From: Cohaesibacter intestini
Lineage (GTDB): Bacteria > Pseudomonadota > Alphaproteobacteria > Rhizobiales > Cohaesibacteraceae
Assembly: GCF_003324485.1 (NCBI RefSeq)
Contig: NZ_QODK01000004.1
Coordinates: 310,001 to 374,000, forward strand
Length of the DNA: 64,000 nt
Direction: 5' to 3'
Of this stretch, positions 30,130-39,115 are shown in pieces; the stretch's first letter is position 1; each line of letters starts with the position of its first letter. The notes under the pieces were generated by a model, which was given only the letters and a program-made list of their open reading frames with translations, did no database searches and was not told the origin of the DNA. The translations under genes and the position numbers were made by a program.

Positions 30130-30158
30130 TTTCTACATATTTGAGTAAGATGTAGAAA
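30130..30158. promoter_or_regulatory. Perfect inverted repeat, candidate RpiR operator
   Basis: TTTCTACAT (30130-30138) and ATGTAGAAA (30150-30158) form a perfect 9-bp repeat with an 11-base spacer (centres 20 bases apart), immediately before the RpiR gene and about 75 bases before the divergent operon. RpiR-type regulators bind such dyads as dimers. The role is inferred from position. Confidence 0.6.
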
Positions 30159-30184
30159 TGAAACAAAAGACCAAGAAGGACATC

Positions 30185-31039
30185 ATGCTTGTTCGTGATC
30201 TGATTGAGGCGCACAAGGCAGACCTGACCCCGGCGGAGCGGCGGCTGGTGCCCTACATCAAGGACGACTCGCTGGCGATTGAATTGAAGTCGATCACCAA
30301 GCTGGCCGAAGCTGCGGATGTGTCCACGCCGACCGTCATTCGCTTTGCGCGTAAGCTGGGATTTGACGGGTTCCCGGATATGCAAAATGCCATCCGGACC
30401 GAGCTGGCCGAGCGGATCAAGCAGCCGCTTGCCAAGTTCGAAACCAAGCTGGGTGCGGAGCATGAGCGTCACATTGTCAATCGCTTCACCATGCATGTGG
30501 TGGAGAATGTCAACCGGACGATGAACCAGCTTGATTATGAATTGTTCGACCGTGTTGCTGCGCTGCTGGCAGACACCGACAACAAGATCTATCTGCGTGG
30601 CGGCAAGATTTCCCAAGCAAGTGCCTTTCATTTCTTCAATCACCTGCAGATCATTCGCCCCAATGTCTCGATGCTGGGGGCGTCTCCAAGCGTCTGGCCT
30701 CAAACCTTGCTGGATATGGATGACAGGTCTGTTCTGATCCTGTTTGACATTCGTCGCTATGAGCAGGAGCTGGAGCGTCTGGCCTCATTGGCTTCTTCTC
30801 AAGGGGCGAAAATCGTGCTGTTCACCGATCAGTGGGGTTCGCCGATCGAGGGCATTGCCGATCATTGTTTCCGGGCCATGGTGGAAGCGCCGTCCAGCTG
30901 GGACAGTACGATCGCCATCAATCTTTTGGTGGAAGCGATGATTGCCCAGATCCAGATCCTCAGCCCGGACAAGAGCAGCAAGCGTATCCGGGAAATGGAA
31001 AATATGATCGGCGTCACTGAAATTTTCCGCAAGGCCTGA
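30185..31039 (+). CDS. MurR/RpiR-family transcriptional regulator
   Basis: About 284 residues. The N-terminal HTH_6 helix-turn-helix (LTPAERRLVPYI, ITKLAEAADVSTPTVIRFARKLG) is followed by a SIS domain that is degenerate in the sugar-phosphate-binding loop (IYLRGGKISQASAFHFF in place of the usual GxGxS). The effector may therefore not be a sugar phosphate. AAGAAGGA lies four bases before the ATG at 30185; an ATG at 30158 is also in frame, but it lies inside the operator-like repeat and lacks a ribosome binding site. It probably controls the divergent TRAP/ligase operon. Confidence 0.87.
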   Translation: MLVRDLIEAHKADLTPAERRLVPYIKDDSLAIELKSITKLAEAADVSTPTVIRFARKLGFDGFPDMQNAIRTELAERIKQPLAKFETKLGAEHERHIVNRFTMHVVENVNRTMNQLDYELFDRVAALLADTDNKIYLRGGKISQASAFHFFNHLQIIRPNVSMLGASPSVWPQTLLDMDDRSVLILFDIRRYEQELERLASLASSQGAKIVLFTDQWGSPIEGIADHCFRAMVEAPSSWDSTIAINLLVEAMIAQIQILSPDKSSKRIREMENMIGVTEIFRKA

Positions 31040-31090
31040 TTTGCCAAATCCACCTGTGCTGTCAACTCTGCAAACACCTGGAACCGGGCA

Positions 31091-31125
31091 AAAAAGCACC
31101 CCGCCAGATGGGCACTGACGGGGTG
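31091..31125 (-). terminator. Rho-independent terminator of the sugar-oxidoreductase operon
   Basis: CACCCCG (31097-31103) pairs with CGGGGTG (31119-31125). Read on the minus strand the stem is followed by C and then T5, 50 bases past the stop of the Gfo/Idh gene. Confidence 0.75.
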
Positions 31126-31175
31126 AAGAGCCTCCATTCCTTGGGAGTGCTCTTGGGAGTGGAGAGGCTGGTATG

Positions 31176-32339
31176 TTAGCCGATGGTGACCCAAGCGGCA
31201 TTGGCTGCAGACGAACGAACGCAGGCGTCGATGAACTGGACGCCTTTCAGTCCATCCTGAACGGTCGGATAGGTTACCGCCGGATCCGGCGCTGAGCCGT
31301 CCCGTTTGGCCAGAATGGCCGCTGCGGCTTCGCTGTAGATGTTGGCAAAGCCTTCCAGATAGCCTTCCGGGTGACCTGATGGGGTGCGGCTCATGCGGGC
31401 GGCGGCATCGCCTGCGCCTGCGCCATTGCGGGTGATCAGGCGTTTGGGTTCGCCAAACGGTGTGTACCAGAGATAGTTGGGGTCTTCCTGACACCATTCC
31501 AGTCCGCCCTTGTCGCCAAAGACGCGCAGTTTGAGGCTGTTTTCGCAGCCCGGAGCGACCTGACTGCACCAGAGCATGCCACGAGCCCCGCCCTTGAAAC
31601 GCATCATGATATGGCCATTGTCATCGACCTGACGACCCGGCACGAAGGACTGCAGGTCTGCGGCAAGGCTTTCCAGCTCCAATCCGGTCACAAAGCTGGC
31701 GAGATTGAAGGCGTGGGTGCCAATGTCGCCGGTCGATCCACCCGCACCGGAACGGGCGGGATCGGTCCGCCAAGCGGCCTGTTTGAAGTCGGCAAATTCG
31801 GTCAACCAATCCTGCGGATATTCCACCTGAACCACACGGATGGTGCCAATATCGCCATTGGCGATCATCGCGTTTGCCTGCCGGATCATCGGGTAGCCGG
31901 TATAATTGTGGGTCAGGATGAACAGGGCGTCGGACTGTTCGGCTTCCTTGACGAGCTTCTCGGCCTCTTCCAGCGTCGAAGTCAGGGGCTTGTCGCAAAT
32001 GACATGGATGCCTCGGCGCAAGAATTCGATGGCCGCGGCATAGTGCATATGGTTGGGCGTGACGATCGATACCGCCTCAATGCCATCCTCACGATTGGCC
32101 TCGATTTCTGCCATGAGGGTGAAATTGTCATAGCTGCGCTCGGGGTCCAGCCCCAAAGCCGCAGCTGAAGCATGCGACTTTTCCGGGGTCGAGGAGAGGG
32201 CGCCTGCAACCAGCTGGTATTTGTCGTCAATGCGTGAGGCGATGCGGTGCACACCGCCGATAAAGGCGTCGTTGCCGCCGCCCACCATGCCAAGGCGGAT
32301 ACGGCCTCCAAGGCTCTCATTGCGTCCGGTGATGGCCAT
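31176..32339 (-). CDS. Gfo/Idh/MocA-family oxidoreductase
   Basis: The 387-residue NAD(P)-dependent enzyme has a Rossmann domain at the N-terminus (RLGMVGGGNDAFIGGVHR), the CDKPLTSTLEEA motif carrying the catalytic Lys, and DIGTHAFNLASFV with the conserved Asp/His. Family members oxidise sugars, inositols or sugar acids, often at C3. It is the last gene of the LacI-controlled operon, one base after the TIM-barrel isomerase, a pairing seen in several sugar oxidation pathways. The substrate is presumably whatever the linked ABC system imports. Confidence 0.9.
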   Translation of the reverse strand: MAITGRNESLGGRIRLGMVGGGNDAFIGGVHRIASRIDDKYQLVAGALSSTPEKSHASAAALGLDPERSYDNFTLMAEIEANREDGIEAVSIVTPNHMHYAAAIEFLRRGIHVICDKPLTSTLEEAEKLVKEAEQSDALFILTHNYTGYPMIRQANAMIANGDIGTIRVVQVEYPQDWLTEFADFKQAAWRTDPARSGAGGSTGDIGTHAFNLASFVTGLELESLAADLQSFVPGRQVDDNGHIMMRFKGGARGMLWCSQVAPGCENSLKLRVFGDKGGLEWCQEDPNYLWYTPFGEPKRLITRNGAGAGDAAARMSRTPSGHPEGYLEGFANIYSEAAAAILAKRDGSAPDPAVTYPTVQDGLKGVQFIDACVRSSAANAAWVTIG

Positions 32340-32340
32340 C

Positions 32341-33399
32341 TTAATTCTCCAGTCCGAGCATTTTGCGGTTCATGGCTTCGTCGGTGCCACCGTCGGCAAA
32401 GTCGTCAAAGGCTTTCTCGGTGACGCGGATGATATGATCCGTGACGAATTGCGCGCCTTCACGGGCCCCATCTTCGGGATGTTTGAGGCAGCATTCCCAT
32501 TCCACCACGGCCCAGCCATCGAAATCCATGGCAGACAGCTTTGAGAAGACCGCGCCGAAATCAACCTGACCATCCCCAAGGGAGCGGAAGCGGCCAGCCC
32601 GATCGACCCAACCCTGATAGCCGCCATAAACGCCCTGACGGCCGGTTGGATTGAACTCGGCATCCTTGACATGGAACATCTTGATCCGGTCCTTATAGAT
32701 GTCGATATTGTCCAGATAGTCGAGGCATTGCAGGATATAGTGGGACGGGTCATAGAGCATGTTGGCGCGGGAATGGTTGTTGACCCGCTCAAGGAACATC
32801 TCGAAGGTCACGCCGTCATGCAGGTCTTCGCCCGGATGAATTTCATAGCAGAGATTGACATCGCACTCATCGGCGAAATCCAGCAGGGGTTGCCAGCGGG
32901 CTGCCAGTTCGTCAAAGGCGGTTTCCACCAAGCCAGCCGGGCGCTGCGGCCATGGATACATATAGGGCCAGCAAAGGGCACCGGAGAAGGTGGCGTGATT
33001 TTTGATCCCCATCAGGCGAGAGGCCATCAGGGCCTTCTTGACCTGATCGACAGCCCAGAGCTGGCGGGCCTTGGGATTGCCCCGCACTTCTGGGGCGGCA
33101 AAGCCATCGAAGGCTTCGTCATAGGCGGGATGGACGGCAACCAGCTGGCCTTGCAGGTGGGTCGACAATTCCGTGACTTCGACACCGGCTTCTGCAGCAA
33201 TGCCCTTGAACTCATCGCAATAATCTTTCGAGCTGGAAGCCTGTTCCAGATCGATCAGGCGACCATCCCAAGAGGGGACCTGAACGCCCTTATAGCCGCA
33301 ATCCGCCGCCCAGCGGGTGATGTCAGCCCAGCTGTTGAATGGTGCTTCGTCCCCGGCAAACTGTGCCAGAAACAGCGCTGGACCCTTGATGGTTTTCAT
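32341..33399 (-). CDS. Sugar phosphate isomerase/epimerase (xylose-isomerase-like TIM barrel)
   Basis: The 352-residue AP-endonuclease-2-type TIM barrel has metal ligands in CYEIHPGEDLHDG, MLYDPSHYI, KMFHVKDAEF and VVEWECC. Family members isomerise or epimerise sugars and keto-sugars, or decarboxylate keto-acids. The start at 33399 follows GGGAGA; the frame continues upstream without a ribosome binding site. With the adjacent Gfo/Idh enzyme it likely makes an oxidation and rearrangement pair. Confidence 0.87.
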   Translation of the reverse strand: MKTIKGPALFLAQFAGDEAPFNSWADITRWAADCGYKGVQVPSWDGRLIDLEQASSSKDYCDEFKGIAAEAGVEVTELSTHLQGQLVAVHPAYDEAFDGFAAPEVRGNPKARQLWAVDQVKKALMASRLMGIKNHATFSGALCWPYMYPWPQRPAGLVETAFDELAARWQPLLDFADECDVNLCYEIHPGEDLHDGVTFEMFLERVNNHSRANMLYDPSHYILQCLDYLDNIDIYKDRIKMFHVKDAEFNPTGRQGVYGGYQGWVDRAGRFRSLGDGQVDFGAVFSKLSAMDFDGWAVVEWECCLKHPEDGAREGAQFVTDHIIRVTEKAFDDFADGGTDEAMNRKMLGLEN

Positions 33400-33550
33400 G
33401 GCTTTTTCTCCCAAGATCTTTGGCGCCTTCATATGGTGGCGCGCCTGCCTTACATGCCGTACACCTGTATCCTTGCCATGGCAAGGTGGCGGGCCGGATC
33501 GGAGCCGGAGCATGATTTGCCCCGGCTCTGGTTTGTTTGATGTCTATTTC

Positions 33551-34507
33551 TTAGAATGGGGAATCCGGGAAGTAGAAGTCTTTCGCATTGTCCTTGGTGA
33601 TCAAGGTAGCGCCCAGAATGTAGCGACCAGCAACCGGACCATTGGACTTGAAAGCTGCAACCGTCACGTCCATCGCGGTGGCGATCATTGCGGGTGGATA
33701 GAGCACATCAACCGGCACCAGTTCGTTGCCATCCATGACGCCCTTGATGGTTTCTTTCATGCCAGCACCGCCGACAACGAACATGCCATTGCCATCACGA
33801 CCAGCCTGCTTGAGCGCGGCGACCACACCGATGGCAATGTCATCATCCTGTGCCCATACAGCGTCGATGTCCGGGAAGCGGGACAGGAAGTCCTGCATCA
33901 CTTCAAAGCCATCATCGCGGTTCCAGTTGGCATGCTTGTGATCGAGCACATTGATGCCGGTATCCTTGATGCCTTCCATGAAAGCGTCGAAGCGTTCATT
34001 GTCGATAATGGTTGGAATGCCGCGCAGGATAACGATATTGTCGCCGGATTTCAGACGTGACTTCATATATTCGGCAGAAACACGACCCATTTCAGGGTTG
34101 TTGCCGGCAACATAAATGTCTTCGATGCCCGGTTGGCTCAGGCCGCGATCCACCACGGTGATCATGGCGCCGGACTTCTTGGCATTGAGCACCGGGTCGG
34201 TCAGAGGCTCGGATTCAAAGGGCAGGACGACCAGAGCGTCGATCTGATGGACCGAGACCAGATCCTCAATCGCTGAGGCCTGCTGGCTTGGATCCGGCGA
34301 GTTGACCAAGATGAGATCAACGTCGGGATAGAGGGCTTCGAGCCGCTCTTCGGCCTTTTCAGCATGCCAGTTCATGCCAGCCGCCCAAGCATGGGTCGGG
34401 GTTGGATAAGATACGCCGATCTTGATCTTGTCGGCGGCGAGAGCCGTGCCAGCGAGCATCATGGCTCCGGTCAGCGCGGCGGCGAATAGGCTTTTTGGTG
34501 CTTTCAT
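33551..34507 (-). CDS. Ribose-type ABC importer, sugar-binding protein
   Basis: The 318-residue protein has a Sec signal peptide (cleavage after AGTALA, near residue 22) and the type I sugar-receptor fold (KIGVSYPTPTHAW, VLPFESEPLTDPV, AGNNPEMGRVSAEYM, WAQDDDIAIGVVAAL). The start at 34507 follows GAGGAAACC; the frame runs 38 codons further but without a signal peptide. It is separated from the permease gene by 189 bases containing a hairpin, which may raise its expression over that of the membrane parts. Confidence 0.9.
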   Translation of the reverse strand: MKAPKSLFAAALTGAMMLAGTALAADKIKIGVSYPTPTHAWAAGMNWHAEKAEERLEALYPDVDLILVNSPDPSQQASAIEDLVSVHQIDALVVLPFESEPLTDPVLNAKKSGAMITVVDRGLSQPGIEDIYVAGNNPEMGRVSAEYMKSRLKSGDNIVILRGIPTIIDNERFDAFMEGIKDTGINVLDHKHANWNRDDGFEVMQDFLSRFPDIDAVWAQDDDIAIGVVAALKQAGRDGNGMFVVGGAGMKETIKGVMDGNELVPVDVLYPPAMIATAMDVTVAAFKSNGPVAGRYILGATLITKDNAKDFYFPDSPF

Positions 34508-34617
34508 GGTTTCCTCCCAGAATTGCAGAAATGCGCCAGTATAAAGTGGTTCAGGTCTTGAGCAGGGGGCGCTTTGGCCTGCAGGCTCGTTCGAGAGCAG
34601 GCGTTGCGTTCCCAATG

Positions 34618-34640
34618 CCATCCCGCGAGGGGCGGGGTGG
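34618..34640 (-). repeat. Intercistronic hairpin between permease and binding-protein genes
   Basis: CCATCCCGC (34618-34626) and GCGGGGTGG (34632-34640) pair with one G-T mismatch. A second dyad of GATCGAT elements follows (about 34654-34686). Such structures between the membrane and receptor genes usually tune relative mRNA stability; no T-run supports full termination. Confidence 0.45.
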
Positions 34641-34696
34641 CGGTCTTTTCGTGATCGATTTGGGGTCGATGCCGGGGATCGATCATCGTGGTCCGG

Positions 34697-35716
34697 TCAG
34701 GCCTTTTTCTCCTTTTTGCGGCCAAAATTGCCGCGTTGGAGCCAAACGGCGGTGATGATGATCAGGCCTTGCATGGTGCCGTTCAGATAGTTGGAAATCA
34801 TGTCGGTGAAATTGAGAATGTTGCCGATGGTGGTCAGGATCAGGGCACCCAGAATGGTGCCGCCAATCCGGCCATAGCCGCCTTTGAGAACCGTACCGCC
34901 AATGATCACCGCAGCAATCGCTTCCAGCTCCCACAACACACCGGTCGACGAGGAGGCCGAGCCAAGACGTGGCACATAGATGATCGTGGCAAGCGCCACG
35001 CAAATGCCCTGAATGACATAGGTCCAGGTCTTGATGCGGTCGACCTTGATGGCGGAATATTTGGCCACAGCCTCATTGGAGCCGATGGCCGTGCAATAGC
35101 GGCCAAAGGCGGTCCGGTTGAGCAACACCCAGCCAATGATGGCGACACTGATGAACACCCAGACCGGGATGGGCAGGCCCATGAAGCTGTCATAATAGAC
35201 CGGGCGATAGGTGCCGCGGATGCCATAGTCCAGCGACAGGGTGCCGCCATCGGCGAAATAGGTGACCAGTGAGCGGAAAATGCCCATGGTGCCAAGGGTT
35301 ACGATGAAGGCTTCTATTTTGCCCTTGGTGGTCAGCAGTCCGTTGACCAAACCGGCCCCAAGCCCCAGCACAACCGAAATGGCACATCCAATCAGCACTG
35401 TCGTGATGCCTGTACCCGTGATGGGGACGAGCATGTTCATGGTGATGATCATGACGCCCGCAATCACCGCAGCCATTGAGCCGACCGACAGATCGATGCC
35501 TCCCGATGTGATCACGAAGGTTGCGCCAACGGCGATGATGCCGATGAAGGCCGAGCGCGTCAGCAGGTTGGTGATGTTGCCCTCAGACAGAAAGGCACTG
35601 TTGAGCGAAAACCCGATGACACACAGCAAAAGCAGCGCGATCGCAGGTCCAAGGGTTTTGAAGTCTGTCGCAAAAGGCAGGCTTTTCGCCTTTTTGCCCG
35701 CAGGATTGTCTGTCAT
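34697..35716 (-). CDS. Ribose-type ABC importer, permease
   Basis: This 339-residue RbsC-family membrane protein has about nine to ten transmembrane segments, the VITSGGIDLSVGSMAAV loop (ITSGGIDLSVGSM) and the late AVIIGGTVLKGGYG coupling segment. Its start overlaps the ATPase stop by four bases. It forms the channel of the LacI-controlled importer. Confidence 0.92.
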   Translation of the reverse strand: MTDNPAGKKAKSLPFATDFKTLGPAIALLLLCVIGFSLNSAFLSEGNITNLLTRSAFIGIIAVGATFVITSGGIDLSVGSMAAVIAGVMIITMNMLVPITGTGITTVLIGCAISVVLGLGAGLVNGLLTTKGKIEAFIVTLGTMGIFRSLVTYFADGGTLSLDYGIRGTYRPVYYDSFMGLPIPVWVFISVAIIGWVLLNRTAFGRYCTAIGSNEAVAKYSAIKVDRIKTWTYVIQGICVALATIIYVPRLGSASSSTGVLWELEAIAAVIIGGTVLKGGYGRIGGTILGALILTTIGNILNFTDMISNYLNGTMQGLIIITAVWLQRGNFGRKKEKKA

Positions 35717-37236
35717 GCGCTGGCCTCCTCCTTCAAGCCGGCCGCAAAGCGGACTATTTCATGTTCGTTGATAGCGTCGCCGGTGAGCTCTCCCGTGATG
35801 CGCCCTTCGCGCATCACAATCACCCGATGACAGATCCCGATGATTTCGGGCATTTCCGATGAGATGACGACGACCGACATGCCTTCGGCTGCCAGTGCCG
35901 CGATGAAATGATAGATTTGCTGTTTGGTGCCCACGTCGATGCCACGGGTCGGCTCGTCGACAATGACAATGCGTGGGTCGCATTCCATCACCTTGGCGAG
36001 CAGCAATTTCTGCTGGTTGCCGCCGGACATTTCCGAGATTTTGCAGTTGGGGTCGCGGGCGCGGATGTCGAAGCGGCGGATGCCACGGCGCAGGGCCTGT
36101 TCTTCCCCATTGCGGTCGAGCAGCAGGCCCTTGATGAATTTGGGTAAGGCAAACAGGGTTAGGTTTGGCTGCATCTGCTTGTCAACCAGCAGCCCCTTGC
36201 CCTTGCGGTCTTTGGTGAGATAAACGATGCCAGCATTCCGTGCGTCGGCGGCAGACCGGATATGGGCGTCCTTGCCAAACAGGGATACATGGCCAGACGT
36301 CATGGGACGCAGGCCGCAGATGGCCTCGAACAGTTCCGTTCGGCCAGAGCCGATCAGCCCGGAGAAGCCCAGAATTTCGCCTTTACGCAAGGAAAAAGAG
36401 GCTCTTTTTACCAAATCAGTGCTCAGTCCCTTGACCTCAAGCACACGCTCGGCGTCGAAATCCGCTTCGGACATGGGCGGGAAAAGATCGGACAATTCAC
36501 GCCCAACCATCATTTGCGCCATCGTGTCGAGGGTGAAATCCTCTGTCGGTTTGGTGGTGATCCACTGGCCATCACGCAGGATGGTGATGCGGTCGGCGAT
36601 GGCGGCGACTTCCTTCAATTTGTGCGAGACAAACATGACCGCCGTGCCTTGCGCCTTCAACCGTTTTACCTGTTTGAAGAACAAAGCCGTCTCCGCCTCG
36701 GTCAACACGGCAGTCGGCTCATCCATGATCAGGATGCGAGCGTTGCGGCTCATCGCCTTGACGATTTCGACCATTTGCTTCTGGGCAATCGACAGATTGG
36801 AAATGCGATCGTCAGGCGAGATGTCGAGGCCAACTTCAGTCAGCATCTTGAGAACCTGATCATGCATCTCGGCCCGCTTGAGAAAGCCCTTGGCAATCTG
36901 CTCGCGTCCCAGGAAGATGTTCTCTTCAACCGTCATCTGTTCGGCGAGATTGAGCTCCTGATGGATCAGGACAATACCCAGCTCTTCCGCTTGCCCGTTG
37001 GGGGGCAGGGTGATCGGTTCCCCGTCAAGCAGGATGGTGCCAGAGGTCGCGGGATGAAAGCCCGAGAGGATTTTCATGAGGGTGGATTTGCCTGCACCAT
37101 TTTCGCCGATTACAGCATGCACTTCGCCTGCTCGAATGTCGAAATTGATAGAGAACAGGACAGGCACCGAGCCAAAGGATTTGCTTACCCTTTGCGCAGC
37201 CAGAATCGGAGCGTCGTCAGGACACTTTTCCAACAC
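35713..37236 (-). CDS. Ribose-type ABC importer, fused double ATPase (RbsA family)
   Basis: The 507-residue protein has two nucleotide-binding domains. The first has GENGAGKST, LSIAQKQMVEIVKA and LIMDEPTAVLTEAE; the second has GSGRTELFEAICG, MSGGNQQKLLLAKV and IVDEPTRGIDVGTK. As in other RbsA proteins the second Walker A is degenerate (no Lys in SGLIGSGRTE). GTG start after GGGAGGAAAGCAA. It is the first gene of the operon and lies next to the two tandem operators. Confidence 0.93.
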   Translation of the reverse strand: MLEKCPDDAPILAAQRVSKSFGSVPVLFSINFDIRAGEVHAVIGENGAGKSTLMKILSGFHPATSGTILLDGEPITLPPNGQAEELGIVLIHQELNLAEQMTVEENIFLGREQIAKGFLKRAEMHDQVLKMLTEVGLDISPDDRISNLSIAQKQMVEIVKAMSRNARILIMDEPTAVLTEAETALFFKQVKRLKAQGTAVMFVSHKLKEVAAIADRITILRDGQWITTKPTEDFTLDTMAQMMVGRELSDLFPPMSEADFDAERVLEVKGLSTDLVKRASFSLRKGEILGFSGLIGSGRTELFEAICGLRPMTSGHVSLFGKDAHIRSAADARNAGIVYLTKDRKGKGLLVDKQMQPNLTLFALPKFIKGLLLDRNGEEQALRRGIRRFDIRARDPNCKISEMSGGNQQKLLLAKVMECDPRIVIVDEPTRGIDVGTKQQIYHFIAALAAEGMSVVVISSEMPEIIGICHRVIVMREGRITGELTGDAINEHEIVRFAAGLKEEASA

Positions 37237-37291
37237 TTGCTTTCCTCCCTAGCACAAGCGTTTGTTCAGCCTTTTGGGCTGATTTTGGTCA

Positions 37292-37328
37292 ATGTAAACC
37301 TTTTCATAATCGATGTAAACCTTTTCAT
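37292..37328. promoter_or_regulatory. Two tandem LacI-type operators
   Basis: The 16-base sequence ATGTAAACCTTTTCAT occurs twice without a mismatch, at 37292-37307 and 37313-37328, exactly 21 bases (two helical turns) apart. Each copy is itself an imperfect palindrome (ATG, AAA, TTT and CAT symmetric), as expected for a LacI-family dimer site. They lie in the 211-base region between the ATPase gene and the divergent LacI regulator gene. Confidence 0.75.
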
Positions 37329-37447
37329 TGTTCAAAATGGAGCGTAGAGTGGGGTGCGAAGGTCGGTGTTTGGTGGACCGGGCGGTGTAACTTCTCTAAA
37401 CTCCACCAGCTTTGATATGCCGACAATTTGAAAGACAGGGGACTGGA

Positions 37448-38479
37448 TTGGAGCCAACAGGGAAAAAGGCTGCCACCATTGAAGATGTGGCCAAGCTTGC
37501 CGGGGTTTCGATCGCCACTGTCAGTCGAGCGATGCGGACGCCGGAAAAGGTCGCGGAAAGCACGCGCAAGAAGGTAACTGCGGCGATTGCCCGGACCGGC
37601 TACACGGTCAATGCCATGGCGCAGAATCTGCGCATGCAAAGGTCCAAGATGGTGATGGCGCTTGCACCGTCCATTTCCGATCCGAACTTTTCAGGCATTC
37701 TGGTGGGGCTGGAGAAAGTCGCCAACCAGCGCGGCTATGGTGTGCTGATCGGCAATACAGAGGGCAATGTGGAGCATGAGGAAAAATATCTTCATTTCCT
37801 CTCGACCGGAATGGTGGATGGGCTGGTTCTGCTAACCGGACATTTGCCGGTGGCTGGTTGGCCCGAGCGGTCCGCCTCCAGCTTCCCGCCGATGGTGGCT
37901 GCCTGCAATCCCGTCGATCATGCCGAAATCCCTTATGTCGGTGTCGATGACACGGCTGCCGCCAAGGTGGCAACGGACTATCTGATCTCGTTGGGCCATC
38001 GGCGGATCGCCTATGTAGCAGGGCCGCAGGGCAGTCTGGTCGATGATATGCGCTATGCGGGTTATTGTCAGGCAATGCTTGAATCCTTTGACCGGCCCGA
38101 CATCTGGAAGGTGCGTGGGGATGGTTCGACCGAAGGCGGACGGGCTGCCGTGGAATTGTTGTTCATTCGTGACACCCTGCCGACGGCCTTTTTCTGCTTC
38201 AGTGACAGCACAGCCATCGGCGTGATCAGCGCACTCAATTCGCGCGGCATGCAGGTGCCTCATGATTTTTCGGTGGTTGGCTTTGATGATATTCCCTTTG
38301 CCAGCCACATTACGCCTGCACTGACAACCATTCGTCAGCCACGCACCCATATTGGCGAGATTGCCATGACGGAACTGCTCGATCAGCTCACCAGCCATCG
38401 GCGGCATCTTGGACGGACCCTATTGCATGGGGATTTGATCGTTCGCAGTTCCTGCTCGACGCCCCATACCATCAAGTAG
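37448..38479 (+). CDS. LacI-family transcriptional repressor
   Basis: About 343 residues: the LacI helix-turn-helix with hinge (IEDVAKLAGVSIATVSRAM, then ARTGYTVNAMAQNLRM) and a periplasmic-binding-protein-like effector domain. No ATG is available at the 5' end; the TTG at 37448 with GACAGGGGA seven bases upstream is the best start, although other TTG codons are in frame. It presumably represses the divergent importer operon from the tandem operators. Its last 60 bases overlap the 3' end of the convergent membrane-protein gene. Confidence 0.88.
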   Translation: MEPTGKKAATIEDVAKLAGVSIATVSRAMRTPEKVAESTRKKVTAAIARTGYTVNAMAQNLRMQRSKMVMALAPSISDPNFSGILVGLEKVANQRGYGVLIGNTEGNVEHEEKYLHFLSTGMVDGLVLLTGHLPVAGWPERSASSFPPMVAACNPVDHAEIPYVGVDDTAAAKVATDYLISLGHRRIAYVAGPQGSLVDDMRYAGYCQAMLESFDRPDIWKVRGDGSTEGGRAAVELLFIRDTLPTAFFCFSDSTAIGVISALNSRGMQVPHDFSVVGFDDIPFASHITPALTTIRQPRTHIGEIAMTELLDQLTSHRRHLGRTLLHGDLIVRSSCSTPHTIK

Positions 38480-39076
38480 GTCTTGCCCTGGTGCTTGGGC
38501 TTCGGACTTGCGTTGGGCGATCATTCGGGTGACGAGGTGCAGCACGCGGTCATATTCTTCGGTTCCTGCGCGTAGACGGTCGATTGTCCGGCCTTTTCCA
38601 TTGAGCAATTTGAGGTCTTTGTTCGGTCCGGCGGGGCGGATGTCTGCCACCTTGTCCCACGGGGTGAATTTGGCGTCGCTGCGCTGGGCCAGCAGGCCAA
38701 TGCCCTGCATGGTCATGTCGTCAGCAATGGCCAGCAGCAAGGTGCCCAGTATGGATGCACCGCGTCTGCCAGCGCCGATCGTTGCGGAAAACAGCCCTTG
38801 CTCGGTGATCACATAGCCGACCTGAAGGTGGTTGCCGGTCAGGGCGACAACGATCAAGTAGCAAAGACCGAGAAAGATGGAGAAGCCGAAGGCTCCGACA
38901 TAAACCCCGAGTACCGGTTCATAATAGCCCTGATAGGCGGAGTATCCGGTAAAGAGTGTGGCAAAGAGAAGGGGAATGCCGATCATCGGAATGGCCACTT
39001 GCTTTATGACACAGGCTGACAGCACGGGGAAATCATAGTCCCAGTAGAAGGGGGCTTTACCGACAGGATCTGGCAT
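38420..39076 (-). CDS. Hypothetical membrane protein with C-terminal PH-like region
   Basis: The 218-residue protein is of unknown function. Two transmembrane segments (about 26-48 and 57-80) are followed by a soluble domain with GNHLQVGYVITEQGL, a GAGRRGAS turn, and FTPWDKVADIRP, a pattern like bacterial PH/YdbT-type membrane domains. GGAGA precedes the ATG. The stop is 60 bases inside the 3' end of the convergent LacI gene. The next gene on the same strand encodes a protein of the same length and layout, so the two look like diverged paralogues. Confidence 0.75.
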   Translation of the reverse strand: MPDPVGKAPFYWDYDFPVLSACVIKQVAIPMIGIPLLFATLFTGYSAYQGYYEPVLGVYVGAFGFSIFLGLCYLIVVALTGNHLQVGYVITEQGLFSATIGAGRRGASILGTLLLAIADDMTMQGIGLLAQRSDAKFTPWDKVADIRPAGPNKDLKLLNGKGRTIDRLRAGTEEYDRVLHLVTRMIAQRKSEAQAPGQDLLDGMGRRAGTANDQIPMQ

Positions 39077-39115
39077 TGCGGTCTCCTTTCCCCTTTGAGG
39101 CCTGTGGAGTGCCGC

